6,606 nt of DNA, taken from contig JAITED010000207.1 of assembly GCA_031282235.1 (NCBI GenBank), positions 1 through 6,606 on the forward strand, given 5' to 3'. A program made the translations under genes and the position numbers. Positions 1-6,229 of the stretch are shown here, piece by piece. Within the stretch, counting starts at the first letter, position 1; each line of letters begins with the position of its first letter. This stretch comes from Propionibacteriaceae bacterium (GTDB lineage Bacteria > Actinomycetota > Actinomycetes > Propionibacteriales > Propionibacteriaceae). Below the pieces are notes generated by a model, which worked only from the letters and a program-made list of their open reading frames with translations, was not told the origin of the DNA and did not search any database.

Positions 1-991
1 CGTCCTCAACGTAGAAGTCGTGCGTATTCGGAGCCACTTTGCAGATGCAGGGCACTTTGCGCGAGAGGGCGTCAATATCATCTTGGGTGAAATCCACGTC
101 CGCGGCATCCGCAGCGGCCAGCAGGTGCAGCACGGTGTTGGTGGAACCGCCCATCGCAATGTCTAACGTCATGGCGTTGATGAACGCTTCCCGGGTGGCG
201 ATTGAACGTGGCAATACGGACTCGTCGCCATCCGTATAGTAGCGCTGGCACAACTCTACGATGAGCGCCCCCGCCTTTTCACCCAAGGCTTTCCGGGCGG
301 TGTGGGTGGCAAGGGTGGTGCCGTTGCCGGGCACGGCCAGCCCGAGCGCTTCGGCGAGGCAGTTCATGGAGTTGGCGGTGAACATGCCAGAACATGAGCC
401 GCAGGTGGGGCAAGCGGTGGCTTCAATCTCGTCCAGTTCCGCATCATCCACTTCAGGGTTTACGGAGAGAATCATCGCGTCAATGAGGTCTAGCCGGGTG
501 GTCTGCGTTGAGCCTTTAGTGAGCCGTGCGTGCCCGGCTTCCATCGGGCCCCCGGAGACGAACACCGTGGGAATGTTCAGCCGGAGCGCCGCCATCAACA
601 TCCCGGGGGTGATTTTGTCGCAGTTCGAGATGCAGACCAACGCATCGGCGCAGTGCGCGTTGACGCTGTACTCCACGGTGTCGGCTATCAGCTCACGTGA
701 CGGCAACGAGTAAAGCATCCCGGTGTGCCCCATAGCGATACCGTCGTCCACTGCGGTGGTGTTGAACTCGCAAGCGATTCCCCCCGCTTCCTCCACAGCG
801 GCCTTGACTATGCGCCCCAACACGTTGAGGTGCATATGCCCCGGCACAAACTCGCTAAAACTGTTAGCGATGGCGATGACGGGTTTGTGGGCGCGTATAT
901 CTTCAGCGGAAAGCCCGAGCGCCCGCCACAGCGCCCGTGCCCCAGCAAACTCGCGGCCATCCATAGTGGTACGTGAACGAAGTGTAGGCAT
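1..991 (-). CDS. ilvD: Dihydroxy-acid dehydratase IlvD, N-terminal part (cut by window edge)
   Basis: Dehydrates 2,3-dihydroxy-3-methylbutanoate (and the 3-methylpentanoate homologue) to the 2-oxo acids in valine, isoleucine and leucine synthesis; cytoplasmic Fe-S enzyme. I translated the minus strand by eye: 330 uninterrupted codons match the IlvD/Edd family closely. Visible are NSFSEFVPGH (43-52), AVDDGIAMGH (80-89, Mg-binding Asp), SNCDKITPGM (122-131, cluster Cys124 and the Lys126 carbamylated in this family), CPTCGSCSGMFTANSMNC (194-211, cluster Cys) and LDIAMGGSTNT (276-286). Residue 44 is Ser, where [2Fe-2S]-type enzymes carry a third cluster Cys, so this resembles the E. coli-type lineage (inference). 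The ATG at 991-989 is fixed because an in-frame TAA lies only 6 nt upstream; a weak AGG lies about 9 nt before it. The family is about 600 residues long, so roughly the C-terminal half lies beyond base 1. Confidence 0.97.
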   Translation of the reverse strand, partial: MPTLRSRTTMDGREFAGARALWRALGLSAEDIRAHKPVIAIANSFSEFVPGHMHLNVLGRIVKAAVEEAGGIACEFNTTAVDDGIAMGHTGMLYSLPSRELIADTVEYSVNAHCADALVCISNCDKITPGMLMAALRLNIPTVFVSGGPMEAGHARLTKGSTQTTRLDLIDAMILSVNPEVDDAELDEIEATACPTCGSCSGMFTANSMNCLAEALGLAVPGNGTTLATHTARKALGEKAGALIVELCQRYYTDGDESVLPRSIATREAFINAMTLDIAMGGSTNTVLHLLAAADAADVDFTQDDIDALSRKVPCICKVAPNTHDFYVED

Positions 992-1027
992 ACGTTAAAG
1001 CCTAATGCCCCCCACCGGTGCTTTGTC

Positions 1028-1060
1028 TCTCAAATCCGTATGTTGGCCTGACGTTTGAGA
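1028..1060. repeat. 7-bp inverted repeat TCTCAAA/TTTGAGA
   Basis: Arms TCTCAAA (1028-1034) and TTTGAGA (1054-1060) are perfect inverted copies separated by 19 nt. They lie 37-71 nt upstream of the ilvD start, so they could be a dyad operator or a leader hairpin in the ilvD transcript. Neither role is established from the sequence. Confidence 0.4.
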
Positions 1061-1066
1061 ACGGAG

Positions 1067-1075
1067 TTATCCACA
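1067..1075 (+). promoter_or_regulatory. DnaA box 1
   Basis: TTATCCACA is an exact match to the consensus high-affinity DnaA-binding 9-mer. It lies within an 11-bp direct repeat (AGTTATCCACA, 1065-1075 and 1094-1104). The match is direct; binding by DnaA is inferred. Confidence 0.65.
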
Positions 1076-1095
1076 GGGCGCTGTAACCCAGATAG

Positions 1096-1104
1096 TTATC
1101 CACA
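1096..1104 (+). promoter_or_regulatory. DnaA box 2
   Basis: This is a second exact TTATCCACA, in the same orientation and 29 bp (about 2.8 helical turns) from the first. Two perfect 9-mers so close together are very unlikely by chance. The site sits 60 nt before the toxin start codon and about 105 nt upstream of ilvD, so it could act on either promoter or titrate DnaA. Confidence 0.65.
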
Positions 1105-1164
1105 ATTCGCAATTGCTTGGCCGGTTTGGCGGTTTTTTAGGTAGAGACGTACCGGAGGTGAAAG

Positions 1165-1557
1165 ATGTCCGATAGTAGCTGTGACGCCGGGGGAGATATG
1201 ACGCGGGAAACTCCCGCCAATCCCCCCTTGAGTTTCGTATACAATATAGGGGATAATTGGTTTCACAACGGTATCCGCTGGATTCCGTACCGAGTGGTTA
1301 CGGAGTCGGCCTACAAACATGGGGCGAACCGGAGAATCATCAATGAGGTGCTGCAGCAGGTGGTGGTAGCTGACCAAGTGACGGAGAACCCCAACTGCCT
1401 ACTGCTCGGGTTTGATGCTGCAGGGCGGCTGTGGGAGTTGGTAGGTGCGTTGCGAGAGAACGATGGGGTGTTCGTGATTTGGCATATGCAGCGTTGTCGG
1501 CGTAAATATCTCAAGCTGCTGCCCGGATACGCAGGGAAAGGTGATAGTGATGATTAG
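1165..1557 (+). CDS. Putative type II toxin, BrnT-like fold, with N-terminal extension
   Basis: The 130-residue protein has a C-terminal part (about 45-120) following a pattern I associate with small actinobacterial toxins paired with ribbon-helix-helix antitoxins and distantly resembling BrnT. It has a KHG motif (51-53), a strand pair LLLGFDAAGRLWELV (79-93) and a final segment with VIWHMQ (104-109) and KYLKLLP (114-120). BrnT relatives are ribonucleases that block translation; that activity here is inference. The ATG at 1165 is chosen because GGAGG (1154-1158) lies 6 nt upstream. The internal ATG at 1198 has its GGAG only 2 nt away, and GTG 1294 has no Shine-Dalgarno. The first ~44 residues are therefore probably translated and form an extension unusual for a family of about 85-100 residues. 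The stop codon overlaps the antitoxin start by 8 nt. It could instead be an uncharacterised DNA- or RNA-binding partner of the next gene. Confidence 0.62.
   Translation: MSDSSCDAGGDMTRETPANPPLSFVYNIGDNWFHNGIRWIPYRVVTESAYKHGANRRIINEVLQQVVVADQVTENPNCLLLGFDAAGRLWELVGALRENDGVFVIWHMQRCRRKYLKLLPGYAGKGDSDD
1537..1541 (+). promoter_or_regulatory. Shine-Dalgarno that sets the antitoxin start
   Basis: AAAGG (extended AAAGGTGAT) lies inside the last codons of the toxin gene, 8 nt before ATG 1550. It favours that ATG over the in-frame GTG codons at 1541 and 1547, which overlap it or sit too close. Confidence 0.6.
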
Positions 1558-1831
1558 TTTGGCAGAGAAGTACGGGGCAATTCATGGCCGCCCGCTGGAT
1601 GAGGAGTATCTTGCAGAACTCGTTGCTGAAGCCGAGCGCGGTTATGACGTCGATAAGATTCTTGCCAGCCGTAAAGGCCGTCCCCCATTGGGCGTAGGCC
1701 CATCCGTGGTAGTCCCAGTGCGATTGGAACCCGTGCTAGCGGCAGCGCTGGACGAGCGGGTGCAGCAGACAAACAGCACCCGCTCCGTTGTGGTACGAGC
1801 AGCGCTCGCTGCTTATTTAGATGCCGCGTAG
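1550..1831 (+). CDS. Putative ribbon-helix-helix antitoxin
   Basis: The 93-residue protein has the layout of a ribbon-helix-helix (MetJ/Arc/CopG-type) repressor. An acidic N-terminal segment (about 15-40) is of the kind that usually binds the toxin. A GRPPLG motif (43-48) precedes the DNA-contacting strand VVVPVRL (53-59), helix A (61-74) and helix B with TRSVVVRAALAAYL (77-90). In such modules the antitoxin neutralises the toxin and represses the shared promoter as a complex. It overlaps the upstream toxin gene by 8 nt, implying one mRNA and translational coupling. Toxin-first order is less common for type II systems in general, but is found in BrnT/BrnA-like pairs. GTG 1541 or 1547 could be alternative starts, adding at most 3 residues. 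Family assignment is by motif only. Confidence 0.72.
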   Translation: MISLAEKYGAIHGRPLDEEYLAELVAEAERGYDVDKILASRKGRPPLGVGPSVVVPVRLEPVLAAALDERVQQTNSTRSVVVRAALAAYLDAA

Positions 1832-1843
1832 CGTTGTTGGGGG

Positions 1844-3361
1844 TTACTCGTGGGAGTAGTAGTTGGGGGCTTCTACGGTCATCATTATGTCGTGGGGGTG
1901 GCTTTCGCGTAGGCCAGCTGAGGTGATACGGACAAAGCGGCCATTGGCGTGCAGTTCGGGGATGGTGCGTGAGCCGGAGTAGAACATGGATTGGCGTAGG
2001 CCGCCGATGAGTTGGTATACCACTTGGGATAGCGGCCCACGGTAGGGCACTTGCCCCTCGACACCTTCGGGGATGATTTTGTCGTTGGATGACACGTCGC
2101 CTTGGAAGTAGCGGTCTTTGGAATACGACATGAACTTGCCGCGTGAGGCCATCGCCCCCAACGAGCCCATACCGCGATACGTCTTGAACTGTTTGCCGTT
2201 GATAAACACCAGTTCGCCGGGGCTTTCGTCGCAGCCAGCTAGCAGCGACCCGAGCATCACGGTGTCGGCTCCGGCCACTAAGGCTTTAGCGATGTCGCCG
2301 GAGTATTGCAGACCGCCGTCGCCCACCACGGGCACGCCGAACTCGCGGGCGGCGCGGGCAGATTCGTAGATGGCGGTGATTTGGGGCACGCCCACACCTG
2401 CCACCACCCGAGTGGTGCAGATGGAACCAGGCCCGATGCCCACTTTGATGGCATCAGCGCCCACTTCGCACAAGGCTTTCGCGGCTTCATACGTCGCAAC
2501 ATTGCCCGCCATCACGTCAACACCTGCGGCCAACGGTTCGGCTTTCAGCCGTTTAATCATCTCCAGCTCGGCGTTGGAGTGGCCATGCGCGGTGTCAACC
2601 ACGATGAGGTCAACGCCCTCAGCGATGAGCGCCATCGCCCGCTCCCAACCGTCGCCCAACGCCCCAATTGCGGCACCGACCCGTAACCTGCCCTGTTCGT
2701 CTTTGCTAGCCAGCGGGTATTTGTCGGATTTTACGAAGTCTTTTAAGGTGATGAGACCCTTGAGGTAGCCCGCGTCGTCGATTAGTGGCAGTTTCTCAAT
2801 CTTATGTTTGGCCAGCAGCGCCAGCGCGTCCTCGCCCGAGATGCCCGGATACCCAGTGACCAGCGGCATCCGCGTCATCACCTCTCCGACTAGGCGCTCA
2901 GGGTCGCTCTCGAAACGCATATCGCGGTTAGTGACGATGCCTAGCAGCTTGCCCTGCTCATCCACCACCGGGATGCCAGAGATACGATATGTGGCGCACA
3001 AGTCGTCGGCATCGCGTAACGTCTTGTCAGGGGTGATAGTGATGGGTTCGTCCACCATGCCCGCCTCGGAACGCTTCACTTGATCCACCATGTGTGCCTG
3101 CTCGGCGATGGAGAGGTTACGGTGAATCACGCCGATGCCACCCTCACGCGCCATGGCGATAGCCATCCGAGTCTCGGTCACGGTGTCCATAGCTGCGCTG
3201 AGCAGCGGCACTTTGACGTTAATACGTTTGCTGAGTCGCGTTCCGGTATCGACTTGGGACGGAATCACATCGGATTGGCGGGGCTGCAAGAGCACGTCGT
3301 CAAAGGTGAGTCCGAGGGTGGCGAACATCTCCGGTACGCCAGCAGGGTTGAGATGGGACAC
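1844..3361 (-). CDS. guaB: Inosine-5'-monophosphate dehydrogenase
   Basis: Oxidises IMP to XMP with NAD+, the committed step to GMP; cytoplasmic tetramer. The 505-residue protein is full length and co-linear with the bacterial family. It shows an N-terminal barrel start with FDDVLLQP (20-27) and PLLSAAMDTVTE (52-63), and two CBS modules between about 95 and 215 (with SGIPVVDE 128-135 and EKLPLIDD 189-196). It also has the VVDTAHGHS nucleotide-binding segment (254-262), the active-site loop GPGSICTTR (310-318) with catalytic Cys315, the phosphate-binding GDGG (347-350), and the flap DRY (416-418) with the Arg-Tyr pair that activates water. The GTG start (3361-3359) is supported by GGAAGG 8 nt upstream and an in-frame TAA 18 nt before it. 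The next ATG, at codon 12, has CGGAG immediately abutting it. The gene converges with the antitoxin gene, leaving 12 nt. No key residue is missing. Confidence 0.98.
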   Translation of the reverse strand: MSHLNPAGVPEMFATLGLTFDDVLLQPRQSDVIPSQVDTGTRLSKRINVKVPLLSAAMDTVTETRMAIAMAREGGIGVIHRNLSIAEQAHMVDQVKRSEAGMVDEPITITPDKTLRDADDLCATYRISGIPVVDEQGKLLGIVTNRDMRFESDPERLVGEVMTRMPLVTGYPGISGEDALALLAKHKIEKLPLIDDAGYLKGLITLKDFVKSDKYPLASKDEQGRLRVGAAIGALGDGWERAMALIAEGVDLIVVDTAHGHSNAELEMIKRLKAEPLAAGVDVMAGNVATYEAAKALCEVGADAIKVGIGPGSICTTRVVAGVGVPQITAIYESARAAREFGVPVVGDGGLQYSGDIAKALVAGADTVMLGSLLAGCDESPGELVFINGKQFKTYRGMGSLGAMASRGKFMSYSKDRYFQGDVSSNDKIIPEGVEGQVPYRGPLSQVVYQLIGGLRQSMFYSGSRTIPELHANGRFVRITSAGLRESHPHDIMMTVEAPNYYSHE

Positions 3362-3369
3362 TAAAGCTG

Positions 3370-3375
3370 CCTTCC
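3370..3375 (-). promoter_or_regulatory. Shine-Dalgarno supporting the GTG start of guaB
   Basis: Read on the minus strand this is GGAAGG, 8 nt before GTG 3361-3359. It is the only good ribosome-binding site here, so it decides the GTG over the downstream ATG at codon 12. Confidence 0.7.
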
Positions 3376-3477
3376 GAGCTTAAGGGTTATTTTCGTTGCT
3401 ATCTATGGTAGCCGTATCCCAGGAGAGTGGGTGACGCAGTTTAACAATTCGGATTAGCGCGGCTGGGGCGAACAGCG

Positions 3478-3504
3478 CTCCAAGATTTCGACTCCAAGAT
3501 TTCG
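3478..3504. repeat. Tandem 13-bp direct repeat, period 14
   Basis: CTCCAAGATTTCG occurs perfectly at 3478-3490 and 3492-3504 with one base between. It is about 115-145 bp upstream of guaB and about 275-300 bp upstream of the nucleotidase. Exact tandem copies in a promoter region suggest a protein-binding site, but no regulator can be named. Confidence 0.6.
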
Positions 3505-3585
3505 TCCATACGTAACTGACGCGCTACCGCATGCCCCTATTACGTTCAGTATTTTTCGGTTACACTGACATTACGTGCGGCATCT

Positions 3586-3676
3586 CACTCAACAATGAGT
3601 GTTCGGGGGGAGGCCGCAGATCGGTGGTGTACCGTCGGCGGAATGGACTGAGACGGGATACGCATACTCCCCCAAC
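3586..3676 (+). promoter_or_regulatory. Possible structured mRNA leader of the nucleotidase gene
   Basis: Several complementary pairs are nested or adjacent. CACTCA/TGAGTG (3586-3591 with 3596-3601) has a 4-nt loop. GTT plus GGGGGAG (3601-3603 and 3606-3612) pairs with CTCCCCC plus AAC (3667-3676) across a 54-nt interior. Inside that interior CCGC (3614-3617) pairs with GCGG (3638-3641), enclosing CGGT/ACCG (3622-3625 with 3631-3634). Transcription of the segment and any regulatory role are inferred; it matches no riboswitch I recognise. Confidence 0.3.
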
Positions 3677-3777
3677 TCTCACATTCTACGGCGGGGCATT
3701 ATTGACCGGCGGTTCTCGTGTCCCCGACGGCAGCGACGATGCTAGCCGTAACTGGAACCCGATAAGAAGGAGTTTTA

Positions 3778-6138
3778 ATGCGGAATCCATTCAAGAAAGC
3801 TGTGCCGGTGCTGGTAGCTGTGACTACCGCGCTGTTGGGCAGCAATCTGTCACTAGGGCAAGGTGCGGCAATCGCCGACACCGACCCCACTATCATCGAC
3901 ATCTTTACGTTCAATGATTTTCATGGCCGGATAGATGAGGCCATCACCGTGCCTTGGGCAGCCACGTTGGAGCAGGCTGCGCTCGCAGCCGATGCCGCAG
4001 GGCACGACGTAGCCACCATCTCCGCCGGTGACAACATCGGCGCGTCGCTGTTCGCCTCCGCGTCCGACCAAGATTTTCCCACCCTTGATGTGCTAAATCT
4101 GCTCACGGAAGAGGAAGAACTTGGGTTCGCAGCTTCAGCGGTAGGCAACCATGAGTTCGACCAAGGATTCAAAGACCTAACCACGCGGGTGGACGGGGCC
4201 GCCAACTTTGAGTATCTCGGCGCTAACGTCAGGTACGCTAAGGACGGTTCCGAAGCTCTGACGCCGTATTACATTCAGACGTTGGCATCCGGTCTTACGC
4301 TCGGCATCATCGGCGTAGTCACAGTGGAGACCCCAACGCTGGTTTCTCCTGCCGGAGTGGCAGATTTACGCTTCGATGACCCGGTGACTACGGTCAATAC
4401 TTACGCAGCTCAGTTGACCGATGGCAACGCCGCCAACGGTGAAGCTGACATCATCGTCGCGGTGTATCACGAGGGCGCTGCGGTAGGGGAGCCTAAGACG
4501 CTAGCTGATGCTGTGGCTGCCACTGAGGTGTTTAACCGTATCGTCAACGATACCTCCCCGAAAGTTGCTGCCATCATCAACGGTCACACCCATCAGAAAT
4601 ACGCTTGGAGTTCTGATACGCCGAAGCGCCCCATCATTCAGGCCGGTTCTTACGGCGACAATGTTGGACACATCACCTTGACGTGGGATGGCGAAAAAGT
4701 GACCGCGTTTACAGTGGAAAACATCGCCCGTATCACCAACCTAGTACCCAATGCGAACGGCAATGGGGAAACGGATATCGGTGCCCCCTGTGCAGCGGAG
4801 GCTGTCCCGGATAAATACAAGGTCGGAAATATCCCTGCTATTTATAAATCAGTGTGCGACTCGATCGCCGCTGCCGCTGTGATTGGCAACGTAGTGATCG
4901 CCAAAGTGAGCGCCGACATCACCACCGCAGCACCAGGTGGCTCTTGGGCCGACGGGAAATATTCGGTGAAGGATATTGCGGGTGTAGCCGGTGCCGGCGA
5001 GCGCGTAAATGAGTCAGCACTAGCGAACTTGGCTGCCGATTCCTTCCTGTGGACTGCCAACAAGGAGGGCTCGCAGGTCACTGGCGGTGCTGATATCGGC
5101 ATCATAAACGCTGGCGGTGGCATCCGCGCCAACCTGCTCTACGGCACTAACGGTGATATTTCGTATGCTGCCGCTAATGCGGTGATGCCGTTCGTAAACA
5201 ATGTTTGGACGGTGGAGTTGACCGGCGCGCAGTTCAAGCAGTTCTTGGAGGAGCAGTGGCAGACGGACAGTGCGGGTGCTCGTCCGGGGCGTCCGTTCTT
5301 GGTGACCGGGTTGTCCAGCAACGTCACGTACACCGTCAACTCGGATAACCCTGAGGATGATGCCTGCGCGTATGACAGCGAAGCTGGTTGCGAGTGGAAC
5401 GATGCGGCTAGCCACATCACTGGAGTGTTTGTGAACGGCGAGCCGTTGGATGCCGAAAAGACCTACAAGATCATCACGCTGAGTTTCCTCACTGCTGGCG
5501 GCGACAACTACCGCGTGATGGCAGAGGGCGCCAACGCTACCGACACCGGCTTGGTAGACCGTGATTGCTGGATTGACTACCTGAAGTATCTCTCCGGTAA
5601 CACTACCGGCACCCCGACTAAGGCGATTGCGCCGAGCTTTGCGCACCGCTCTGTGGTGGTGTCAAACGCGAGCGCGGAGTGGACGCCGATGGAGCCCATC
5701 GAAGCCACCCCCGGGACGACGTTGACGTTTAGCGTGTCACGGCTCAACATGATTAGCCAAGGTTCTCCGGCTGCCGCTACCGGCACCCTGACCTTGACTC
5801 CAGTGGGCGGCGGCGCGGTAACCGAGATTTCGGCGCTTACGTTCATCGCCCCCGATGGTGATTGCGTAGCTGATGCTGGTGTCTCTGACACTCTAAACCC
5901 CGCATCCACCGGCTGCGCGGCGATCACTTGGGAGATTCCCGCCGATCTCGCCGCAGGTGACTACGTGCTAACCGTCGCTGTGAAAGAGAACGGAACCGAG
6001 GGAAATATCTGGGTTAGAGTGCCAGAGCTGGTCAACGCTCCCACCGGTGGCGAACCCATCGGCGCGACGCTGCCTGCCCTAGGCGCGCTGTTGCTGCTCG
6101 GCGCTGCGGTGCTAGTCGGTCGCCGTAAGCTCGCCTAG
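3778..6138 (+). CDS. Secreted 5'-nucleotidase / UshA-family metallophosphoesterase with extra C-terminal domain and hydrophobic tail
   Basis: Predicted to hydrolyse extracellular 5'-nucleotides (possibly UDP-sugars or other phosphoesters) to nucleosides and phosphate, for salvage or phosphate supply. The N-terminus is a signal peptide: basic RNPFKK, hydrophobic core 8-20, likely cleavage after AIA (31-33). The metallophosphatase domain (about 36-310) carries the metal ligands in order: FNDFHG (45-50), AGDN (83-86), GNHEFD (123-128), H231 and GHTH (269-272). The 5'-nucleotidase C-terminal domain (about 365-600) has NAGGGIR (444-450), FVNNVW (472-477) and GGDNY (574-578), in the place of the substrate-binding loops. 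Residues about 620-750 look like an added beta-sandwich. The end is a hydrophobic stretch (762-780) followed by GRRKLA, suggesting surface retention; LPALG (765-769) is only a degenerate sortase motif. Seven cysteines could form three disulfides, leaving C597. ATG is supported by AAGGAG 5 nt upstream. Exact substrate is not determined. Confidence 0.92.
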   Translation: MRNPFKKAVPVLVAVTTALLGSNLSLGQGAAIADTDPTIIDIFTFNDFHGRIDEAITVPWAATLEQAALAADAAGHDVATISAGDNIGASLFASASDQDFPTLDVLNLLTEEEELGFAASAVGNHEFDQGFKDLTTRVDGAANFEYLGANVRYAKDGSEALTPYYIQTLASGLTLGIIGVVTVETPTLVSPAGVADLRFDDPVTTVNTYAAQLTDGNAANGEADIIVAVYHEGAAVGEPKTLADAVAATEVFNRIVNDTSPKVAAIINGHTHQKYAWSSDTPKRPIIQAGSYGDNVGHITLTWDGEKVTAFTVENIARITNLVPNANGNGETDIGAPCAAEAVPDKYKVGNIPAIYKSVCDSIAAAAVIGNVVIAKVSADITTAAPGGSWADGKYSVKDIAGVAGAGERVNESALANLAADSFLWTANKEGSQVTGGADIGIINAGGGIRANLLYGTNGDISYAAANAVMPFVNNVWTVELTGAQFKQFLEEQWQTDSAGARPGRPFLVTGLSSNVTYTVNSDNPEDDACAYDSEAGCEWNDAASHITGVFVNGEPLDAEKTYKIITLSFLTAGGDNYRVMAEGANATDTGLVDRDCWIDYLKYLSGNTTGTPTKAIAPSFAHRSVVVSNASAEWTPMEPIEATPGTTLTFSVSRLNMISQGSPAAATGTLTLTPVGGGAVTEISALTFIAPDGDCVADAGVSDTLNPASTGCAAITWEIPADLAAGDYVLTVAVKENGTEGNIWVRVPELVNAPTGGEPIGATLPALGALLLLGAAVLVGRRKLA

Positions 6139-6156
6139 CTATAGCGGATTCATAGA

Positions 6157-6198
6157 ATACGCGGCGGGCACCGGTTTTCCCGGTGCCCGCCGTCGTAT
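6157..6198 (+). terminator. Strong stem-loop terminator after the nucleotidase gene
   Basis: A perfect 13-bp G+C-rich stem, arms 6162-6174 and 6180-6192 around loop TTTTC, extends through a one-base bulge (T6193) by ATACG/CGTAT (6157-6161 with 6194-6198). It begins 18 nt after the stop codon. There is no U-tract after it, so it is a hairpin-only type often proposed for actinobacteria, or it protects the mRNA 3' end. Confidence 0.8.
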
Positions 6199-6210
6199 GC
6201 CCGCCTTTGA

Positions 6211-6229
6211 AGCCCCCTTCTTAAAGGAA
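6211..6229 (+). repeat. Truncated remnant of the hairpin repeat
   Basis: AGCCCCCTTCTTAAAGGA matches the first ~18 bases of the repeat unit and is then interrupted by the start of a complete copy at 6230. This suggests an older copy truncated by a later event. Confidence 0.5.

Larger units (their letters stand above)
992..1164. other. Intergenic region between divergent ilvD and toxin gene
   Basis: This 173-nt segment must hold the promoters of both ilvD (minus) and the toxin-antitoxin pair (plus). It contains two perfect DnaA boxes, a 7-bp inverted repeat and the 8-bp palindrome GCAATTGC at 1109-1116, which would be a reasonable operator for an autoregulating ribbon-helix-helix antitoxin (inference). 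I see no convincing -35/-10 pair on either strand. The best plus-strand candidate is TTGCTT (1113-1118) with TTTAGG (1136-1141) 17 nt downstream, and it is weak. Confidence 0.6.
3362..3777. other. Divergent intergenic region guaB / 5'-nucleotidase
   Basis: These 416 nt separate two divergent genes and must hold both promoters. No credible coding sequence is seen. Supported contents are a 13-bp tandem repeat (3478-3504), a 6-bp perfect hairpin (3586-3601), a long-range complementary pair (3601-3612 with 3667-3676) and the nucleotidase ribosome-binding site AAGGAG (3767-3772). A weak plus-strand -10-like TACACT lies at 3561-3566 without a good -35. If it is real, the nucleotidase mRNA has a leader of about 200 nt that includes the inverted repeats. 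I found no clear guaB promoter. Confidence 0.55.

Noticed and set aside
261..998. Plus-strand open frames (261-713, 723-998) opposite ilvD
   Set aside because: The minus strand encodes an unmistakable IlvD through the whole stretch; the plus frames are antisense shadows without family resemblance.
1119..1140. Intrinsic terminator at the T-run after GGCCGGTTTGGC
   Set aside because: The stem would be only about 3 bp and there is no upstream plus-strand gene to terminate.
1096..1514. Minus-strand open frames opposite the toxin gene
   Set aside because: They lack a plausible ribosome-binding site and lie antisense to a gene with a good Shine-Dalgarno and a coupled partner.
2118..3383. Plus-strand open frames opposite guaB
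   Set aside because: guaB is complete and conserved across this interval; these frames come from its G+C-rich third positions.
3544..3563. PhoP/PHO-box direct repeats (GTTCA ... GTTAC) upstream of the nucleotidase
   Set aside because: The two half-sites are 15 nt apart instead of 11 and the second is poor.
3648..3653. TPP riboswitch, from a CTGAGA motif in the nucleotidase leader
   Set aside because: The second conserved TPP segment (CTGATC region and the following GCG/GGGA) is absent and the downstream gene has no thiamine link.
3531..3917. 128-codon plus-strand frame upstream of and overlapping the nucleotidase
   Set aside because: It overlaps the signal-peptide region in another frame, has Arg-rich low-quality composition and no Shine-Dalgarno; the region looks regulatory.
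5020..5646. 208-codon minus-strand frame inside the nucleotidase
   Set aside because: It is antisense to the conserved nucleotidase C-terminal domain (NAGGGIR, GGDNY); no recognisable protein features.
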